From the NCBI GenBank assembly GCA_030068075.1, contig CM057826.1, positions 97,391,804 through 97,455,803 of the forward strand: DNA of 64,000 bases, written 5' to 3'. Positions 11,935 through 24,215 of the stretch are shown in pieces. Made by a program: the position numbers and the translations under genes. Under the pieces are notes generated by a model. The model saw only the letters and a program-made list of their open reading frames with translations, was not told the origin of the DNA and did not search any database. Numbering within the stretch: the first letter of the stretch is position 1; each line of letters begins with the position of its first letter. The DNA is from Paguma larvata. Lineage: Eukaryota; Chordata; Mammalia; Carnivora; Viverridae.

Positions 11935-12040
11935 TCAGTGTCTGATCCAAAAGCCTGGAGTAGGGCTCAAGAGTTCGCATTTCTAACAAGTTCATGGGAT
12001 AATGCTAAAGATATTGCTCTGTAAACCACACATGTAGGAC
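11935..12040 (-). mobile_element. MER20-like DNA transposon fragment, antisense
   Basis: GAGTAGGGCTCAAGAGTTCGC then ATTTCTAACAAGTTCATGGGA is the reverse of the MER20 middle. The far end is degenerate. Confidence 0.5.
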
Positions 12041-12139
12041 CTCTTATTTGCATCTTTCCCTTCTGAAAGCCTGATCTCCACTTATGGTCACTTAGAAAAG
12101 GACCATATATCTACCAGTTAATTAATTCGGCTATAGTGG

Positions 12140-12335
12140 GAAGGGCCTGGACTTTGGAGGCAGGTTCATAGATCCTGCCATTTGATGCTGAACAAGAATC
12201 TTCACTTCTCTCGGCCACAATTTCCTCGTCCGTAAAATGGGAATACTAATCCCTACATCATATAAGTAAATAATGTGGGTAATGGGCCTAGACCATACTA
12301 GATATTCAATGAATATCAATTTCTTTAACTCCACT
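12140..12335 (+). mobile_element. MIR SINE
   Basis: GGCCTGGACTTTGGAGGCAGG, TTCACTTCTCTCGGCCACAA, CGTCCGTAAAATGGGAATAC and GATATTCAATGAATATC match MIR order. Confidence 0.85.
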
Positions 12336-12460
12336 CCCTTTCCAGATGTGTAACAGGCTGATAACCACCCAAAGTATTGACCCTTCTAACAATGCCTAAG
12401 ATGATAAGCACAATTACTTATATTTATACAAGTCTTTACATTTATAGAATAAGTTAATAA

Positions 12461-12715
12461 ACATCAACTTTTTATTTTTATTTTTTAAGACTTTTTTAAA
12501 GTTTATTTATTTATTTTGAGAGAGACAGAGACAGCACATGTCGGGGAGGGGCAGAGAGAGAGTGAGAGAGAGAATCCTAAGCAGACTCTGGGCTGCCAGT
12601 GCAGAGCCCAACCCGAGCTTTGAACCCACAAAACCGTGAGGTCATGACCTGAGCTGAAACCAAGAGCTGGACACTAAACCAACTGAGACACGCAGGTACC
12701 CCAACAACATCTTCT
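12461..12715 (-). mobile_element. Can-SINE
   Basis: The minus-strand head GGGGTACCTGCGTGTCTCAG ends at 12702, with a GA-rich centre and a T-rich tail complement at 12470-12520. The flanks share a diverged AACATC motif. Confidence 0.9.
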
Positions 12716-12905
12716 GAAGGAAGCCTGAAATCTACATTTTTAACAAACACCCAAGATAATTTTCATATGTGCTGAAGTTTGAGAACAACCTGAAAGATAG
12801 CATTATCAATCCAATTTTTTAGATGAGAAATGGGCTCATAGAGGTTGAGTGACTTTCCACAATAACCCAAAGACATATCCCAAACCTCTGGCTTATAAAC
12901 CCAGT
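12716..12905. mobile_element. MER20-like end followed by antisense MIR
   Basis: 12716-12790 ends GTGCTGAAGTTTGAGAAC, a MER20-type 3' end in plus orientation. 12797-12905 has TTAGATGAGAAATGGGCTCAT and GAGGTTGAGTGACTTTCCAC, which is MIR in minus orientation. Confidence 0.6.
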
Positions 12906-14834
12906 TATTTAATATAAAGATAAAAATCTTTGCCAGTGGAATTTCATGCATCAGGGACTGAAAAGTGGGAAGATGTTTTTACCTAGAAAAAAGTATTCTT
13001 AGCATCACTTGATGCCTGACATGTGATTTGCAGGAGGACTTGGAAGACTGAATGGTCAGTTCACATTCAATATTGTCTGAGTATATGGCACCTGTACCCT
13101 TAAGGTAAGGAAGAAAACACCTGATTCAGGTGTTCTGTGGCCTTTCAATTCTGAAGGCTGACCAAGTGCCAGTTGGCTTTTGGGAATGAAATATGTAGTG
13201 ACCTTGCAGACAGACAAGCTTCCTCCTTTTCCATTCCTCCTTCAATCGCTCAAGCCTTAATAAGGGAAGGATGCAGTTGGTCATAAATGTGGCAAAATCT
13301 TAAAAATTTGGAAAAATCCTAATTCAGAAAAGAACAAATCTTGGCTTGGAGCTTCATAGTGGGTATTACCATCAGCCAACACACCCCCCAGTTGGGTTAT
13401 TTATACTGCAAAAGGAAATAATTTACTTTGTAAGATACCTCCCTTCAGCTTCTTCAAATCCAAAATGTCACAGAAAACAAGAGCCGAGTTGAAATTAATG
13501 AAACAAAATATCTAGTAGACATCTACATGGCTTCATAAAAGTGAAATTCCTTGCCCTTATCCATATTAAAGTCTCACTGATTAAGTAGTCATTTTCAGTC
13601 AAGACTAACCCACTTCTCTCTCTGACCTTCCCATCCCAGAACATCACTTGCTTCTTGGAAACTCCTCTTGTGTTCATATGTAAGGACTGTCCCTCAGGCT
13701 ACTATGAAGATTTTTTTGGTACTTATTTTGAGTAAAGGATGCTTGAGAATGAAACCTAACTATGGACGATGGCACTGTAACTAGCCATGAGAGAAATTAA
13801 TATCCAAGTTGGTACAGAGTTTGACAACTGGAAATAGTTTTAAATACTTAAGGATATTTTAACCTCCATGGTTGCGGCAGGAAAATCATGTAAGCCAAAA
13901 ATTTCCCCAAGGGGCTTGGGAGGGAAATCCCACTTTCTCATAAAAATGTAGTTTATCTCTTTTGCTTCGAATTAGAAACAGAACATGATTTTTATTTATG
14001 CTAATATCCCAAGAATTCACAATAAGCCCCACTGGGACTATGCCACCTAAATTCAACAGTAAGGTCTGCTGCTTTTGGAAAGGAACTTGAATAGTGTTAC
14101 CTACACTAGACTGTGAAATATTTTAGGGTTCAAATCCACTTTTTACCCTCCTTTTACCTATGAGTATGAGCTTAGATTATAGTGGGCAGTAATGACTCAT
14201 GGAGGAACTGGTAACTGTAAAACAGACCATTTTTGCATTATAGACAAGGCTCATGTGTGCTCTTCACAGACTATGAAGAGCACATATTAGCTATGCCTAT
14301 GAAGTCAAATCAGAAACATTAAAACCAATTTCTGCAGTCTACCTAAAGGACCAAATCAAGAGTTTTATAGGCCTGCTGAAAGAATGAACACAACGATGCC
14401 TCCTGGGAATTTTCTTAAAATCACAAAAATAGAAATCACAAACCATTATTTTCTTTGTACACTGTGAATGGAAGTTTTCAAGAGGAATAGCAGCCAGTTA
14501 AGTCACTTGCTATCCAAAGCAGACTTTGTCACCTGGATGTGGACAAAGCCACTCATCTTGAGCCATCTCCCCATAGGTGTGCTGTTTCTTTGCCAGCTGG
14601 AATTCTCAGTCAGGGAATCCAAGACAAGAAGTGAGTCAGTGTCCTTCTCTATTGGTTTCAGCACAATTTTACTTGGTGCTAGACCTGTACTGATTTGCAC
14701 TATAAAATCACTGGGCTTAAACTCCAAACTCAAGTAAATCCATGCCATGATAAGGAAGACAAAATTGGGAAGACTAGGTGCTGTGACAATACAACCAATT
14801 GATGTATAATGCTGAAGTGGGAGCAATAGATTCA
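12906..14834. other. About 1.9 kb with no recognised repeat
   Basis: Many stops occur in all frames. The longest frame is 110 codons on the minus strand (14503-14835). It has no clear acceptor or donor at useful positions and overlaps the start of the antisense L2, so I do not call a gene. Confidence 0.45.
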
Positions 14835-15260
14835 TTTATCCACCCATTCATCCATTCAATGAATATATATTGAGTTCCTGGTCAGAAGGGCACTCTATTA
14901 CCCCAGGGCATGTCATTCACAGATGTGTCTGGGCCCTGTGTAAAGTTTTGGGGGAACAAGGGACAGTCCCTGCCTTCAAAGAGCACTCAGTGCAGTGGGA
15001 GAAAGGCACAAGTGGTCAGGGAAGTACAAAACAGAGTGGAAAGTCATAAGATGCAATAGCATGGGCAAACCTGTGGAAGGTGAGATACTTACCCAGCCTT
15101 GGGGGATCAAGGGAAGCTTCTTGGAAAAGGCTGCACCTGAGAAAACTCTGAAGCAGCAGACAGGATCTAATCAAGCTAAGAAGAGAAGGGAGAACAGTCC
15201 ATGGGGAAGATGCAGCACTCACACAGGTGACGGTTTGAGGGAGAGAAGGTGGGCTATCCA
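14835..15260 (-). mobile_element. L2 LINE fragment, antisense
   Basis: It starts as a reversed L2 tail (CCATTCAATGAATATATATTG, GAGTTCCTGG) and continues with ACAGTCCCTGCCTTCAAAGAG and AAGCTTCTTGGAAAAGGCTGC. The frames at 14995-15276 lie in it. Confidence 0.75.
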
Positions 15261-15292
15261 GAAGAAGTCATTTTGAATCAGCTGAGTCCACA

Positions 15293-15401
15293 GAGGAAAG
15301 AAGAAAGCTGCCAAGAAAAGAAAATGAGAGAAGGGGAGAGGAAAGGAGGAAAAGACGGGGAGGGGAAAGATGGGGAGAGCAGGAGAGGAGAGGAGAGAAC
15401 A
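15293..15401. repeat. Purine-rich (GGAGA/GAAAG) tract
   Basis: Mostly A and G over about 110 bases, with GGGGAGAGGAAAGGAGG and GGAGAGGAGAGGAGAG. The frame on the minus strand (15278-15508) is a by-product of it. Confidence 0.85.
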
Positions 15402-15980
15402 TAGCCAGTGTCCAATGCCGGGTGGTTCTTACCCCGCCCCCCACCCCCCCGCGGCTTGCGATCAGATTCCCTGGACCTCAGCATGTGGATCTGTTCTCGC
15501 ATTAGCATGTGACCGCATTGTTCCTTATAATCAAAGGCATTCTAAACATAACAGGGGCTCTTGACGCTTTTGATATTTAACAGACTGAAATGCAAGTTGG
15601 CTTTTTATTTTTATTTATTCTTTTAAAGCATGTGGCTAATAAGCATGTGATTTGCAAAGAGTGGTTCAATTAAACTGCCATTTTGATACTCTGGGTTTAA
15701 ACAGCTACTTAGGACTGGAGGTGGAAGCAGCTAGTTTTGTTCCTTTATTTACTGCCACTTCTATTAAACACTCTCTCTACTATTCACTGCCTGGTTTGGG
15801 TCTGCCCGCTTGAAAAAATGCTTGCTGTAAAGTCCTCCCTCTGGTTTTGAGGGTTAACAGTTAGGCATCCATCTACAGAATAATTAGGAGAAATATAGTT
15901 GCTGACTTTTCAAAGCCAGATTTCAACCTAATGATCAACATACTCTAATGTGAAAAGTTCTACAAAAAAGATTTTAAAAA

Positions 15981-16225
15981 ATAAGTAACAGGGGCTCCTG
16001 GGTGGTTCAGTCTGTTAAACATTCGACACTTGATTTTGGCTCCGGTCAGGATCTCACGGTTCCTGGAATCAGTCCCACAATGGGTTCTGCACTGACGGGA
16101 CAGAGTGTGCTTGGTATTCTCTCTCTCTCTCTTTTTTTCTCTCTCTCTCTCTGTCCCTCTCATCCTTGTGTATGCACATGTGCATGCACTCTCTCAAAAT
16201 AAAGAAATAAACGTAAAAAAAATGT
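15981..16225 (+). mobile_element. Can-SINE, first unit of a head-to-tail doublet
   Basis: The head GGGGCTCCTGGGTGGTTCAG starts at 15990. The body has an expanded TCTC tract and a TATGCACATGTGCATGCAC insertion near 16172-16190, then an A tail. The second unit starts within a few bases of the tail. AAGTAACA lies left of this unit and right of the next, so the pair may share one outer duplication. Confidence 0.92.
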
Positions 16226-16440
16226 AATGGGGGCACCTGGGTGGCTCAGTCAGTTGAGCATACAACTTCGGCTCAGGCCATGGCTCGGGAGTTTGAGCCC
16301 CACCTTGAGCTTGATGCTGTCTGCTCAGAGCCCACTTCGAATCCTCTGTCTCCCTCTCTCTGTCCCTCCCCTACTCATGCACGTGCTCTCTCTCCCTCTC
16401 TCTCAAAAAAATGAATAAACATTTTCTTAAAAAAAGTAAC
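16226..16440 (+). mobile_element. Can-SINE, second unit of the doublet
   Basis: The head GGGGGCACCTGGGTGGCTCAG is followed by a full-length body and the tail AATGAATAAACATTTTC. It ends in AAGTAACA, which matches the sequence left of the first unit (15981-15988). It probably inserted into the A tail of the first copy, or the two moved together. Confidence 0.93.
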
Positions 16441-16549
16441 AAAACAAGCCTTATGTTTTTCTAGACAACAACTCTCTTATCTTCATAATTCCTATACTTA
16501 AAAAAAAATCTAGCTCAATGAATAAGGAGTGCTTAACAACAATAGTAAC

Positions 16550-17580
16550 AAAAATAGTTTAACCCTACTTTGGACAATTCATTCATTTCTCTCCACTTTC
16601 CAACTTCTTATTCAGTCATTTCTATTAATTTTTTTCACACCACACTCAGAAACCGATAACACAAAGTTACTGAGCATAAACATTTCTAGCCTACCTCTTT
16701 CTCGCAGTTTTGTTCCTCATTTTTCTTCCCACTTCCCCTTAAGGAGGATTTTTCTCTCTTTCCTAAATGGGCTCAAGCCCATAATTAGTCCTGTGAAAGC
16801 TGGTGCGGGATCTTATTTTCAAATGTTTTCTCACGCAAAACGCCTTTAGGGCTCTAATCTCAACACAATGATCTCCAAAAATATGTGGGCTATTTTTGGG
16901 AGAAAAAAGAAATTCTAAAAAGTCTGGTTACAAATCAGTAGGATTTGCAAATGGTTGGAGCCATAAACAAAAAAGAGAAAGATTTTCACATGTGCCCTTG
17001 ACAATATCAGTCTTCATTTTCTTAGCCACACTTTCTTATTATGAATCTTCTGTTAAGAACATCAGTGTAACACTAGGGTCATTAATGTCCCTCTTCTCAC
17101 ATCTTGCTTTCTGGCGTCTGCCTAATATTTTCTTATCTTTAGTCCATCCCATCATCCCTTTGCCTCTGTGCTAAATGGGCTGTGCCCAAGGGCTTAAAAC
17201 TGAGCATCTAGCAAACAGATGTCACCTACTCTGTTCTTCATTTCACTGACAGCCTTGAGGGACCCTTGTCACTCTCCTGCTGGAGCTGTTCACATTCCCT
17301 TGCCTGAGCCATTTCCCATGCCGTGTGAACCACATTCTATCTCTACTTCTCTCTGGAAGTTTCAATTCTTAAAACTTGGTAAAACTGAATCTCTTCTTCA
17401 TTTCCCTCCAACAAACTGAATTCCTCTATAGGGGTACACTTTTCTCTCAGAATGTTTTTTTTAACCTTGGCTGTTACTCTTTTTTGCTTCCCCTTCTGCA
17501 AGCTTCTTTCTCACCTTGAACCCATTTTGTATCAGTGTTATCCTTTCTGCCCATCTAAAATGGGCAAGATACAGGCTAAT
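16550..17580 (+). mobile_element. Possible old sense L2-like sequence
   Basis: It is pyrimidine-rich and contains phrases resembling L2 (AAAACTGAATCTCTTCTTCA, TTCCCTCCAACAAACTGAA). Divergence is high and the edges are not visible. It could also be unique sequence. Confidence 0.35.
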
Positions 17581-17639
17581 TCTCTTACTCCAACTTCTTT
17601 TTTTAAAACTTAAAAACATCTTAAGAAAATGTGTTCTGC

Positions 17640-17830
17640 TTATTCACCTATTTTCAAAATATGTTTAAGCAACAGTTACCCCTGAGAATGGAACTGAGGT
17701 GGTTTGGGGGTGAGGACTGAGAGGGGAACACGGCACCTTTACATTTTATTTTACTTATTTTTGCTTAAAGTGTTCATAGTAAGGTACTATTTTTGAAATT
17801 TAAAAATATTTGTTTTACTCAAAAATATCT
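17640..17830 (+). mobile_element. L1ME-like 3' UTR fragment
   Basis: CAACAGTTACCCCTGAGAATG, a G-rich stretch near 17704, then TTTACATTTTATTTTACTTA resemble old L1ME 3' UTRs. Confidence 0.4.
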
Positions 17831-18212
17831 TTACATTGTTCAGAAGGAAAAAACTCCTCTAAGATTACAGCTATCAACATTTTCAAAACTAAATGGTTAT
17901 TCACTGGAAAGAGGAAGAGAACAGAGAGATAGAGACTGTGAATCTCAGAGAGAGAGTATTGCTCAAAGTCAGCATTCCCTTTACTTGGGTTTCAGCTGTG
18001 AGTGTACGACCATGAACTGTGAGCACCACACTATGAAAACTGAGCATACAGACAGTATCGATAATTATGAACTAAAACTTGGTAAGTTATTTTGATGTAT
18101 CTTTAGGAACTTCTGATTCAAAAGGAAAAGGTGCCTTTCAATGTTTCCTCTATACAGTTTGATATACTCAGAAATTTTTCAAAATCAGCATATGTTGCTA
18201 TTGTAGGTACAT

Positions 18213-18242
18213 GCACACACACACATACACACACAAACACAC
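18213..18242. repeat. Short (CA)n microsatellite
   Basis: About 30 bases of CACACACACACATACACACA, slightly interrupted. Confidence 0.9.
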
Positions 18243-18245
18243 TCA

Positions 18246-19584
18246 GACAAAATTCCCATTCTCCTGAGAATGATAAATTTAATCAGGTTTCTTTCCTAAG
18301 CTAGCACTAAGGTATGGTATTTTCCAGGATCCCTCCAGGGATCTAGGGGGCAAAGGACCCGATGCAATCCAAATAGGGCAGCCTCCCAGGGCTGAGAGAA
18401 GAGTGTAAAAGGTGGAGAAAAGATATATAGGGAAGAATGAGAAATAGTCAGCACAAGTGTGAGGACCAGGTTATTTTAGTACTTATATTTTTATAGAACA
18501 TCATATTTAGTATTAAAGCATATATTTTAAAACTTTGTCATGGCCATTATATATTCCACAAGGTCTAGGTGGCTGGGTGCTGGCAACCAGGTTTGCAGAC
18601 CTAGAGAATTAGGGGCAAACTGCCAGTCTCTGGAAATACTCTTTTCAATGACAATCTATTTAATTATGACATATGTGGGCCACGGTATTCTTGCAAGCCC
18701 GGGTATAAGTCCAGGCCCTTTAAATGATCTGTCCTTCAATTGTCTTCCTGATTCACATAACCCATTGTAAATCTCCAGGCCCTTCCAACTTTAATTACTA
18801 TGCCTAACACTGCAATTTGAAAGTTACCCATCCCTACCATCACATTCCAAAATATCAATATTTTATGAATTCCTATATAAAGGAGATTAAATATGTCCTC
18901 TGTGTTTTCTAGATGATAATTTTTCAACACTGGGTTGTGTCTTAAGGTAGGAATTCTTTATTTCTGCTTTCTTATTTTATTCAAAATTCATTCCCTCTTT
19001 AGGGAATTTTTTGGGCAACTCTCTTATCAACCCCCTTAAAATCTCTCTGGAAACTCTCCTTCTGGCAAGTACAGTCTTTCTTCTATGAAAAGCTTGTCCT
19101 CATGGTAGAATTATAAACAAGAAATGGTCTCAGAGGTTAGCTACGTTAACCCCTTCATTTGGCTAGTGAGAAAAATTCTTTCCGCTTCTTTCTTTTTTAA
19201 TGACAGTGCTTAGATTACAACTAATCTCTTCCTCTTTGTCCTCCAGTATCATTTATCTTTCAATTAGAGTCTAAGATTGCCTATACCTATAATAACTTCA
19301 GATAAAAACAACAACAAAAAAAACCCATGGAGTTTGTTTCTCCCAGAGAGACTTTCCTATATTTCACTCCTTAAATCAGATGACCCGTGACACTGGGTTG
19401 ACGACACTTTTCCTTAGTGTCTGGCTAGGTAAATTTACAGCAAGAATGTAGAATTTTGCCACGAATGGTTATTTTAATCTCTTGCCTTGCAGGAGCTAAT
19501 GCCAGCACACTTTCCACACCTAAGTATGCTTTGCTCCAGGACTTCTCTGGGTGCTTATGGATGAGTTGACTGGGCTCCTATTGT
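18246..19584. other. Unique DNA, no gene seen
   Basis: No landmark repeat and no supported exon. Confidence 0.4.
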
Positions 19585-19775
19585 GCAGCAGGCACATTCA
19601 CAAGCACCCACCCCCAAACACATCACCCCTGATCCTCACAACCCCCTGGAAAGTGGAATTATTGTTCCCATCTTAGAGAGAAGAAACCAACACTCTGAGA
19701 TCAAGCGACTTAGCTAGCTTGGGGCAGAGCCAGGATATAAGCCTGAGTTTTCTGACTCCAACATTCCCACATTAT
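19585..19775 (-). mobile_element. MIR SINE, antisense
   Basis: ATTATTGTTCCCATCTTAGAG, ACTCTGAGATCAAGCGACTT, GGGGCAGAGCCAGGATATAAG and TTCTGACTCC follow the reversed MIR. Confidence 0.8.
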
Positions 19776-20190
19776 TTTCTGTATATGTTGCTGACTGAGT
19801 GCTCTGTTCTCCCCACTCTTTTGCACCCTACTAATTCACTCAATCTGTTTCACCAGAAGAGAGGTAAGGGAATGGTAGACAGGGAGACATCACCAGCCCC
19901 TCACATGGCCCACCGAGAGTCCAAGACCCCCCAGAGGCCTCTGCTTTTTCTTTTAACTCTCTGAAAGAATCAACAGTATTAATTTTTTAGCCACTTCTTC
20001 CCCCCCTTTCCTCCATCCTCTTGTGGCTATTAATTTAATGTTAGGTTTCCCACACCATTTCTATAACAGTAACTTCCGTGCCATGCTTTAAGTTTTGCTC
20101 CCACTACATCTCATGCAAGCTCATTTGTCTTCATTCTTTTAGAGACATGCCAGTCTGGGAACTCCTCCCTACTGCAGTTTTCCTTCAGTC

Positions 20191-20443
20191 GAATATTCCT
20201 GTGCATGGAACGCCTGAGTGGTAAGTCAATTAAGCATCTGACTATTGATTTCAGCTCAGGTCATGATCTCACAATTTGTGGGTTTGAGCCCCACATCGGG
20301 CTCTGCACTGATAGTGTGGAGTCTCTTTGGGATTCTCTTTATCTTCTCTCTTTACCCCTCCCCCTTTGTGCTCTCTCTCCCTCCGTCTCTCCCTCAATAA
20401 ATAAGAGAATAAACTTTTTTAAAAGAAAGAATATTTCTGTGCA
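20191..20443 (+). mobile_element. Can-SINE with target-site duplication
   Basis: The head is degenerate (GGAACGCCTGAGTGGTAAGTC) and the B box is GGGTTTGAGCCCC. The duplication GAATATTCCTGTGCA (20191-20205) matches GAATATTTCTGTGCA (20429-20443) at 14 of 15 bases. Confidence 0.94.
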
Positions 20444-20510
20444 ATTTTAGGGATATAGCAAAGGGGACAGAGGAGAATATATGTTCCCATGAACCAGTTT
20501 ATGGTAGAAC

Positions 20511-20572
20511 CAAAAAAAAAAAAAAAAAAGAAAAGAAAGAAAAACAAAAAGAAAGGAAAAGAAAAAGCCAGT
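20511..20572. repeat. A-rich tract before the L1
   Basis: A run of 18 or more A, then AAAAG and AAAAC units. It sits just upstream of the L1 piece at 20575 and could be an old tail of another element. Confidence 0.85.
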
Positions 20573-20574
20573 AA

Positions 20575-21460
20575 CACCAAAAGGCAATCCATAAAATAAA
20601 AATATTGATACATTGAATTTCATAGAAATTAAAAACTTTTGTGCTCCAAAAGACACCACTAAGAAAACAAAAAACAAGTCACAGCCTGGGGAAAAAATAT
20701 TTGCAAGTCATGTAACTAATGAAAGACTTGTATCCAGAATATACGAAGAATTCTCACAACTCAATAATAAGGCAAATAACCCAATAAAAAAATAAGCAAA
20801 AGATTAAAATAGATACTTCACCAAAGAAGATATAGCAATATTTAATAAGCATGTGCAAAAGTGTACATGCTGTTACTCATCAAGGAAATGCAAATTAAAA
20901 TGATTTACCTTTTCATACTCATCAGAATGGCTAAAATCAAGACAGACAATAATAAGTGCTGGAGGGGACATGGCGAAATAGGAACTTTCATACATTGCTG
21001 ATGGGCATGGAAAATGGTAGTGCCACTTTGGAAAACAATTTGGCAGTTTCTTAAAACGTTAAACGTAACTTTACCATACAATTTAGAAATCCCACTCTGA
21101 AGTATCTATCCCCTCAAATAAAAATCAAACATCTACAGAGATTTATACAGAATGTTCATCACAGTGTTATTCATAATAGTCAGACATTATGTCAATTGAA
21201 AGAAGCCAAATGTACAAAAGAGAACATATTGTATTCCATTTATATGAAATCTATAGAGACAGAAATTAGATTATTGCCTGAGCCTGAGGCTAGAGTGGAG
21301 ATTTACTGCAAATTGGCATAAGAGAACTTTCTGGAGCTATAGAAAAGTTCTAAAACTGGGTCTGATGATGGCTGCACAACTGCCAATTGGTTAAGAATAA
21401 TTGAACACTCACAATGGGTAAATGTTATGGTATGTAAATTAGAGAATTGTTCTTTATTTC
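20575..21460 (+). mobile_element. L1 LINE, end of ORF2 and 3' UTR, dead copy
   Basis: It has L1 ORF2 C-terminal DNA phrases in order: AAACTTTTGTGCTCCAAAAG, GCCTGGGGAAAAAATATTTGC, TCATCAAGGAAATGCAAATT, CATTGCTGATGGGCATGG and TTCATAATAG. The reading frames are broken by many stops. An A-rich tract (20511-20572) precedes it. About 0.9 kb remains of a roughly 6-kb element. Confidence 0.88.
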
Positions 21461-23621
21461 AATTTTGCTAAGTTTTTATCTTTAGCTTTATTGACTTTTA
21501 AACCTATAAGCCCACACTACTTTGCTATGCATTTATTCATTTTCAGTAAAATTCTAGGATCACATAGGAGAGCAAATCCAAACACATTACACTGTCTCTT
21601 GTTTGGCAACTGAGCAATCTAAATTACAATTAGACTTGAAAGTGTACGTTGATTTCCTTTAGGGAATATACGAGATCTTGATAATGTTAGCATATTCAAA
21701 ATCTAACATTAAACAAACTGACATATTTGAAATGCTGACTCCTAAGCCAGCAAGAATGGTTTCATTTTGTTTAGTCAATTAAGAGATTTAAAGACAAGTG
21801 GTGAAAAAAGACCACATATTTTGCTTTCATGAGGGTTAACTTTTCTCATCAAAATCTGGGTCCTCCATTACCCACCAGATTAGGTTTCTTTCTGCAAAGA
21901 GGGCATTAACCTATTCTGGTTTCACATTGGTAAAAGGTCAGGAATGTTTGTCACAGGTCTTCACCCCATCTCAGCATCATGTGGCCTGCTTTAGAGCTGT
22001 GCTATTTTAGAAATGAGAATTATCCTGCTTGGGAAAAGGGCCAGAGCGGTAGAAGAAACCAGCCAAGAGGAGGCTAATGGATACACCCTCCTTGATTTGA
22101 GTTGGCTTTTGGTACCTGAAAAGAAATTACATTTCCTTATCAGACTATCTACACAATTGTGATTTCTACATTGATTATAACTGGTCTCTGTACTGAATAC
22201 CTGAGGCAATTTGCCTATCATATACTAAATGCATTAGTATGTTAAAGTAAGAAGTTGCAAAATTCTTTGCTTGGCAAACATTTTCAGCAACCACGAAATA
22301 GTCATGAACAAGAGAGGAAACTAGGTTGTGATTCATTAAACAACACCACCTTAAATGCCATGATCTTCAAGGATTCATTGAGGGCTCACAAGAGTGAATT
22401 CTCCCTCTGTTTATATAGGTCATTGGTACATTTGAAAATAGAAAAGCATTTTGATAATGCATGTCTCCAGAAGTACAGCAAGCTGGTTGCCAAGTGACTG
22501 CTAATAAAGTATTTACCTTGATAAGTTACTAGTACATGGGTATCAGTCCTAAAGCTAAAATGTTATGAATCCATTGCTTGGCTGATTGATTGATATTTGG
22601 GATACTGAGAATGAACTACTCCTGCAGGGGCAGACTCACATTAACCAAGCTCACTGGGACTGATAAACACAAACCAGAATGTCTATTCGTGAATTTACCA
22701 TGAACTGTCACAACATTGTTTAGACTCAAAAACTTCTGTTAGTAAATCGGTGCATCCTGCTCTCATCCCCAGCCATGGGAAGCCCAGGTATAACCAAAAT
22801 TACCAGTGTGTCCATTGTGTTCATTTTCAATGAGAAATACAACTGTAAAGCTGAAATAATCTTAGGTTTCCCCCAATGCACCATCTCTCCTTCCCCCACC
22901 CCCTCCCACCTCAGCTGCACCCCTCTCATTCTCTTTCTCTCTCAACTTGTTACGTGGTGAGCCAATTTACCCAATGGTGATGATGCGATCACAATGGTAA
23001 TTAATCAATCCTAAGGAGTATCTCTCTACTTAGAAAGATGGATGCCCTCTCACCCAGCAGTGGGACAGTTTGCTATGGAAATGGAAACATTTCTGGTTGT
23101 TGGGCCAAGATCCCTCCCTTGTGCTGGACTTGGAGCCTGCTCTCCCACTCCCTTTTCTTTGTTTCTGCGGTGAGCCAATCCAGTTCTGACTGGCACACTC
23201 AGCCAGGGATAGTCATTTCTAAGAGGCCTGTAGTCATCCCATCTCCTTAGGGATATGTGGGTTATCTTGACTATGAAACATGATATATTGATTTCTGGGA
23301 CTAATTTATAATCAATAAGTTAAACAAGAACAATTCTTGGGATGTCCTCATCAAGCATCTTTCTCTTCTGTCCCCACTGTCTCTTTAAATTCACTCTTAG
23401 TGATAGTTCTTCTCTAGTCTTTGGAAAAATATCTAGAACAATCCCATAATGTTTCTGCTCACTTTCTGGGAACATGTAATAGGTTATGGTCTCAGTTTAG
23501 GAAGCAAAATATCCAGCTTTATGTAATCACTGAAACTCCAAACTCATTTTAAAGTTGAGAGTCTTCCCTTCCTCCAACTTGCAGCTTACAATCAGATAGA
23601 TAAAAGGGCTTGGATGGCTTC
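21461..23621. other. About 2.2 kb, repeat-poor
   Basis: No named repeat is recognised. Frames at 22255-22497 and 22726-22960 are short and lack splice sites. It could hold conserved non-coding sequence, which cannot be told from one genome. Confidence 0.4.
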
Positions 23622-24215
23622 TCACTGTGTTAGTCTACTCAGGCTACCACAACAAAATACTGTACACTGGGTAGTTTCAACAAAAGAAATCTATTTGTCA
23701 CAGTTGTGGAGGCTGCAAAGTCCAAGATCAAGGTACTGGCCAGTTCAGTTCCTGCTGAGGACTATCTTCCTGGCTTGTAGGCAATTGCCTTCTTGCTGTG
23801 CCCTTACAAGGTGGATAGAGAGCTCTCTCTGGTGTCTCTTTTTTTTTTAATTTTATTTATTGATTTTGAGAGAGAAAGAGAGTATGAGTTGGGGAGGAAG
23901 AGAGAGAGAGGAAGCGAGAGAATCCCAAGCAGGCTCTACACTGTCAGTGTAGAGCCCGATGCAGGGCTCGAGCTCACAAACCGTGAGATCATGAGCTGAG
24001 CGGAAGTCAGACACTTAACCAAATGAGCCACCCAGGCGCTCCTGGTGTCTCTTCTTATAAAGGCACTAATCCTATAGGATCAGGGCTCTACCCTTATGAC
24101 TTCATTTAACTTTAAGCACTTCCTTAAAGGCCCTGTCCTAAATTCAGCTACACGGGGAGTTGGGCTTCAGTATATGAATTGAGGGTGAGGGACACAATTT
24201 AGTTCACAGCACTCG
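23622..24215 (-). mobile_element. MaLR LTR (MLT1A/MST group), split by a SINE
   Basis: The left half (23622-23840) has TACTGTACACTGGGTAGTTTC, CACAGTTGTGGAGGCTGC and AAGTCCAAGATCAAGGT. The right half (24054-24215) has CTTATAAAGGCACTAATCC, ACTTCATTTAACTTTAAGC and GAGGGACACAATTTAG. Together they match this LTR in reverse. The SINE at 23829-24053 interrupts it. Confidence 0.85.
23829..24053 (-). mobile_element. Can-SINE inserted in a MaLR LTR
   Basis: The minus-strand head GGAGCGCCTGGGTGGCTCAT ends at 24041. A perfect 12-base duplication, CTGGTGTCTCTT, lies at 23829-23840 and 24042-24053. Removing it rejoins the two halves of the LTR at 23622-24215, so the SINE is the younger element. Confidence 0.95.
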
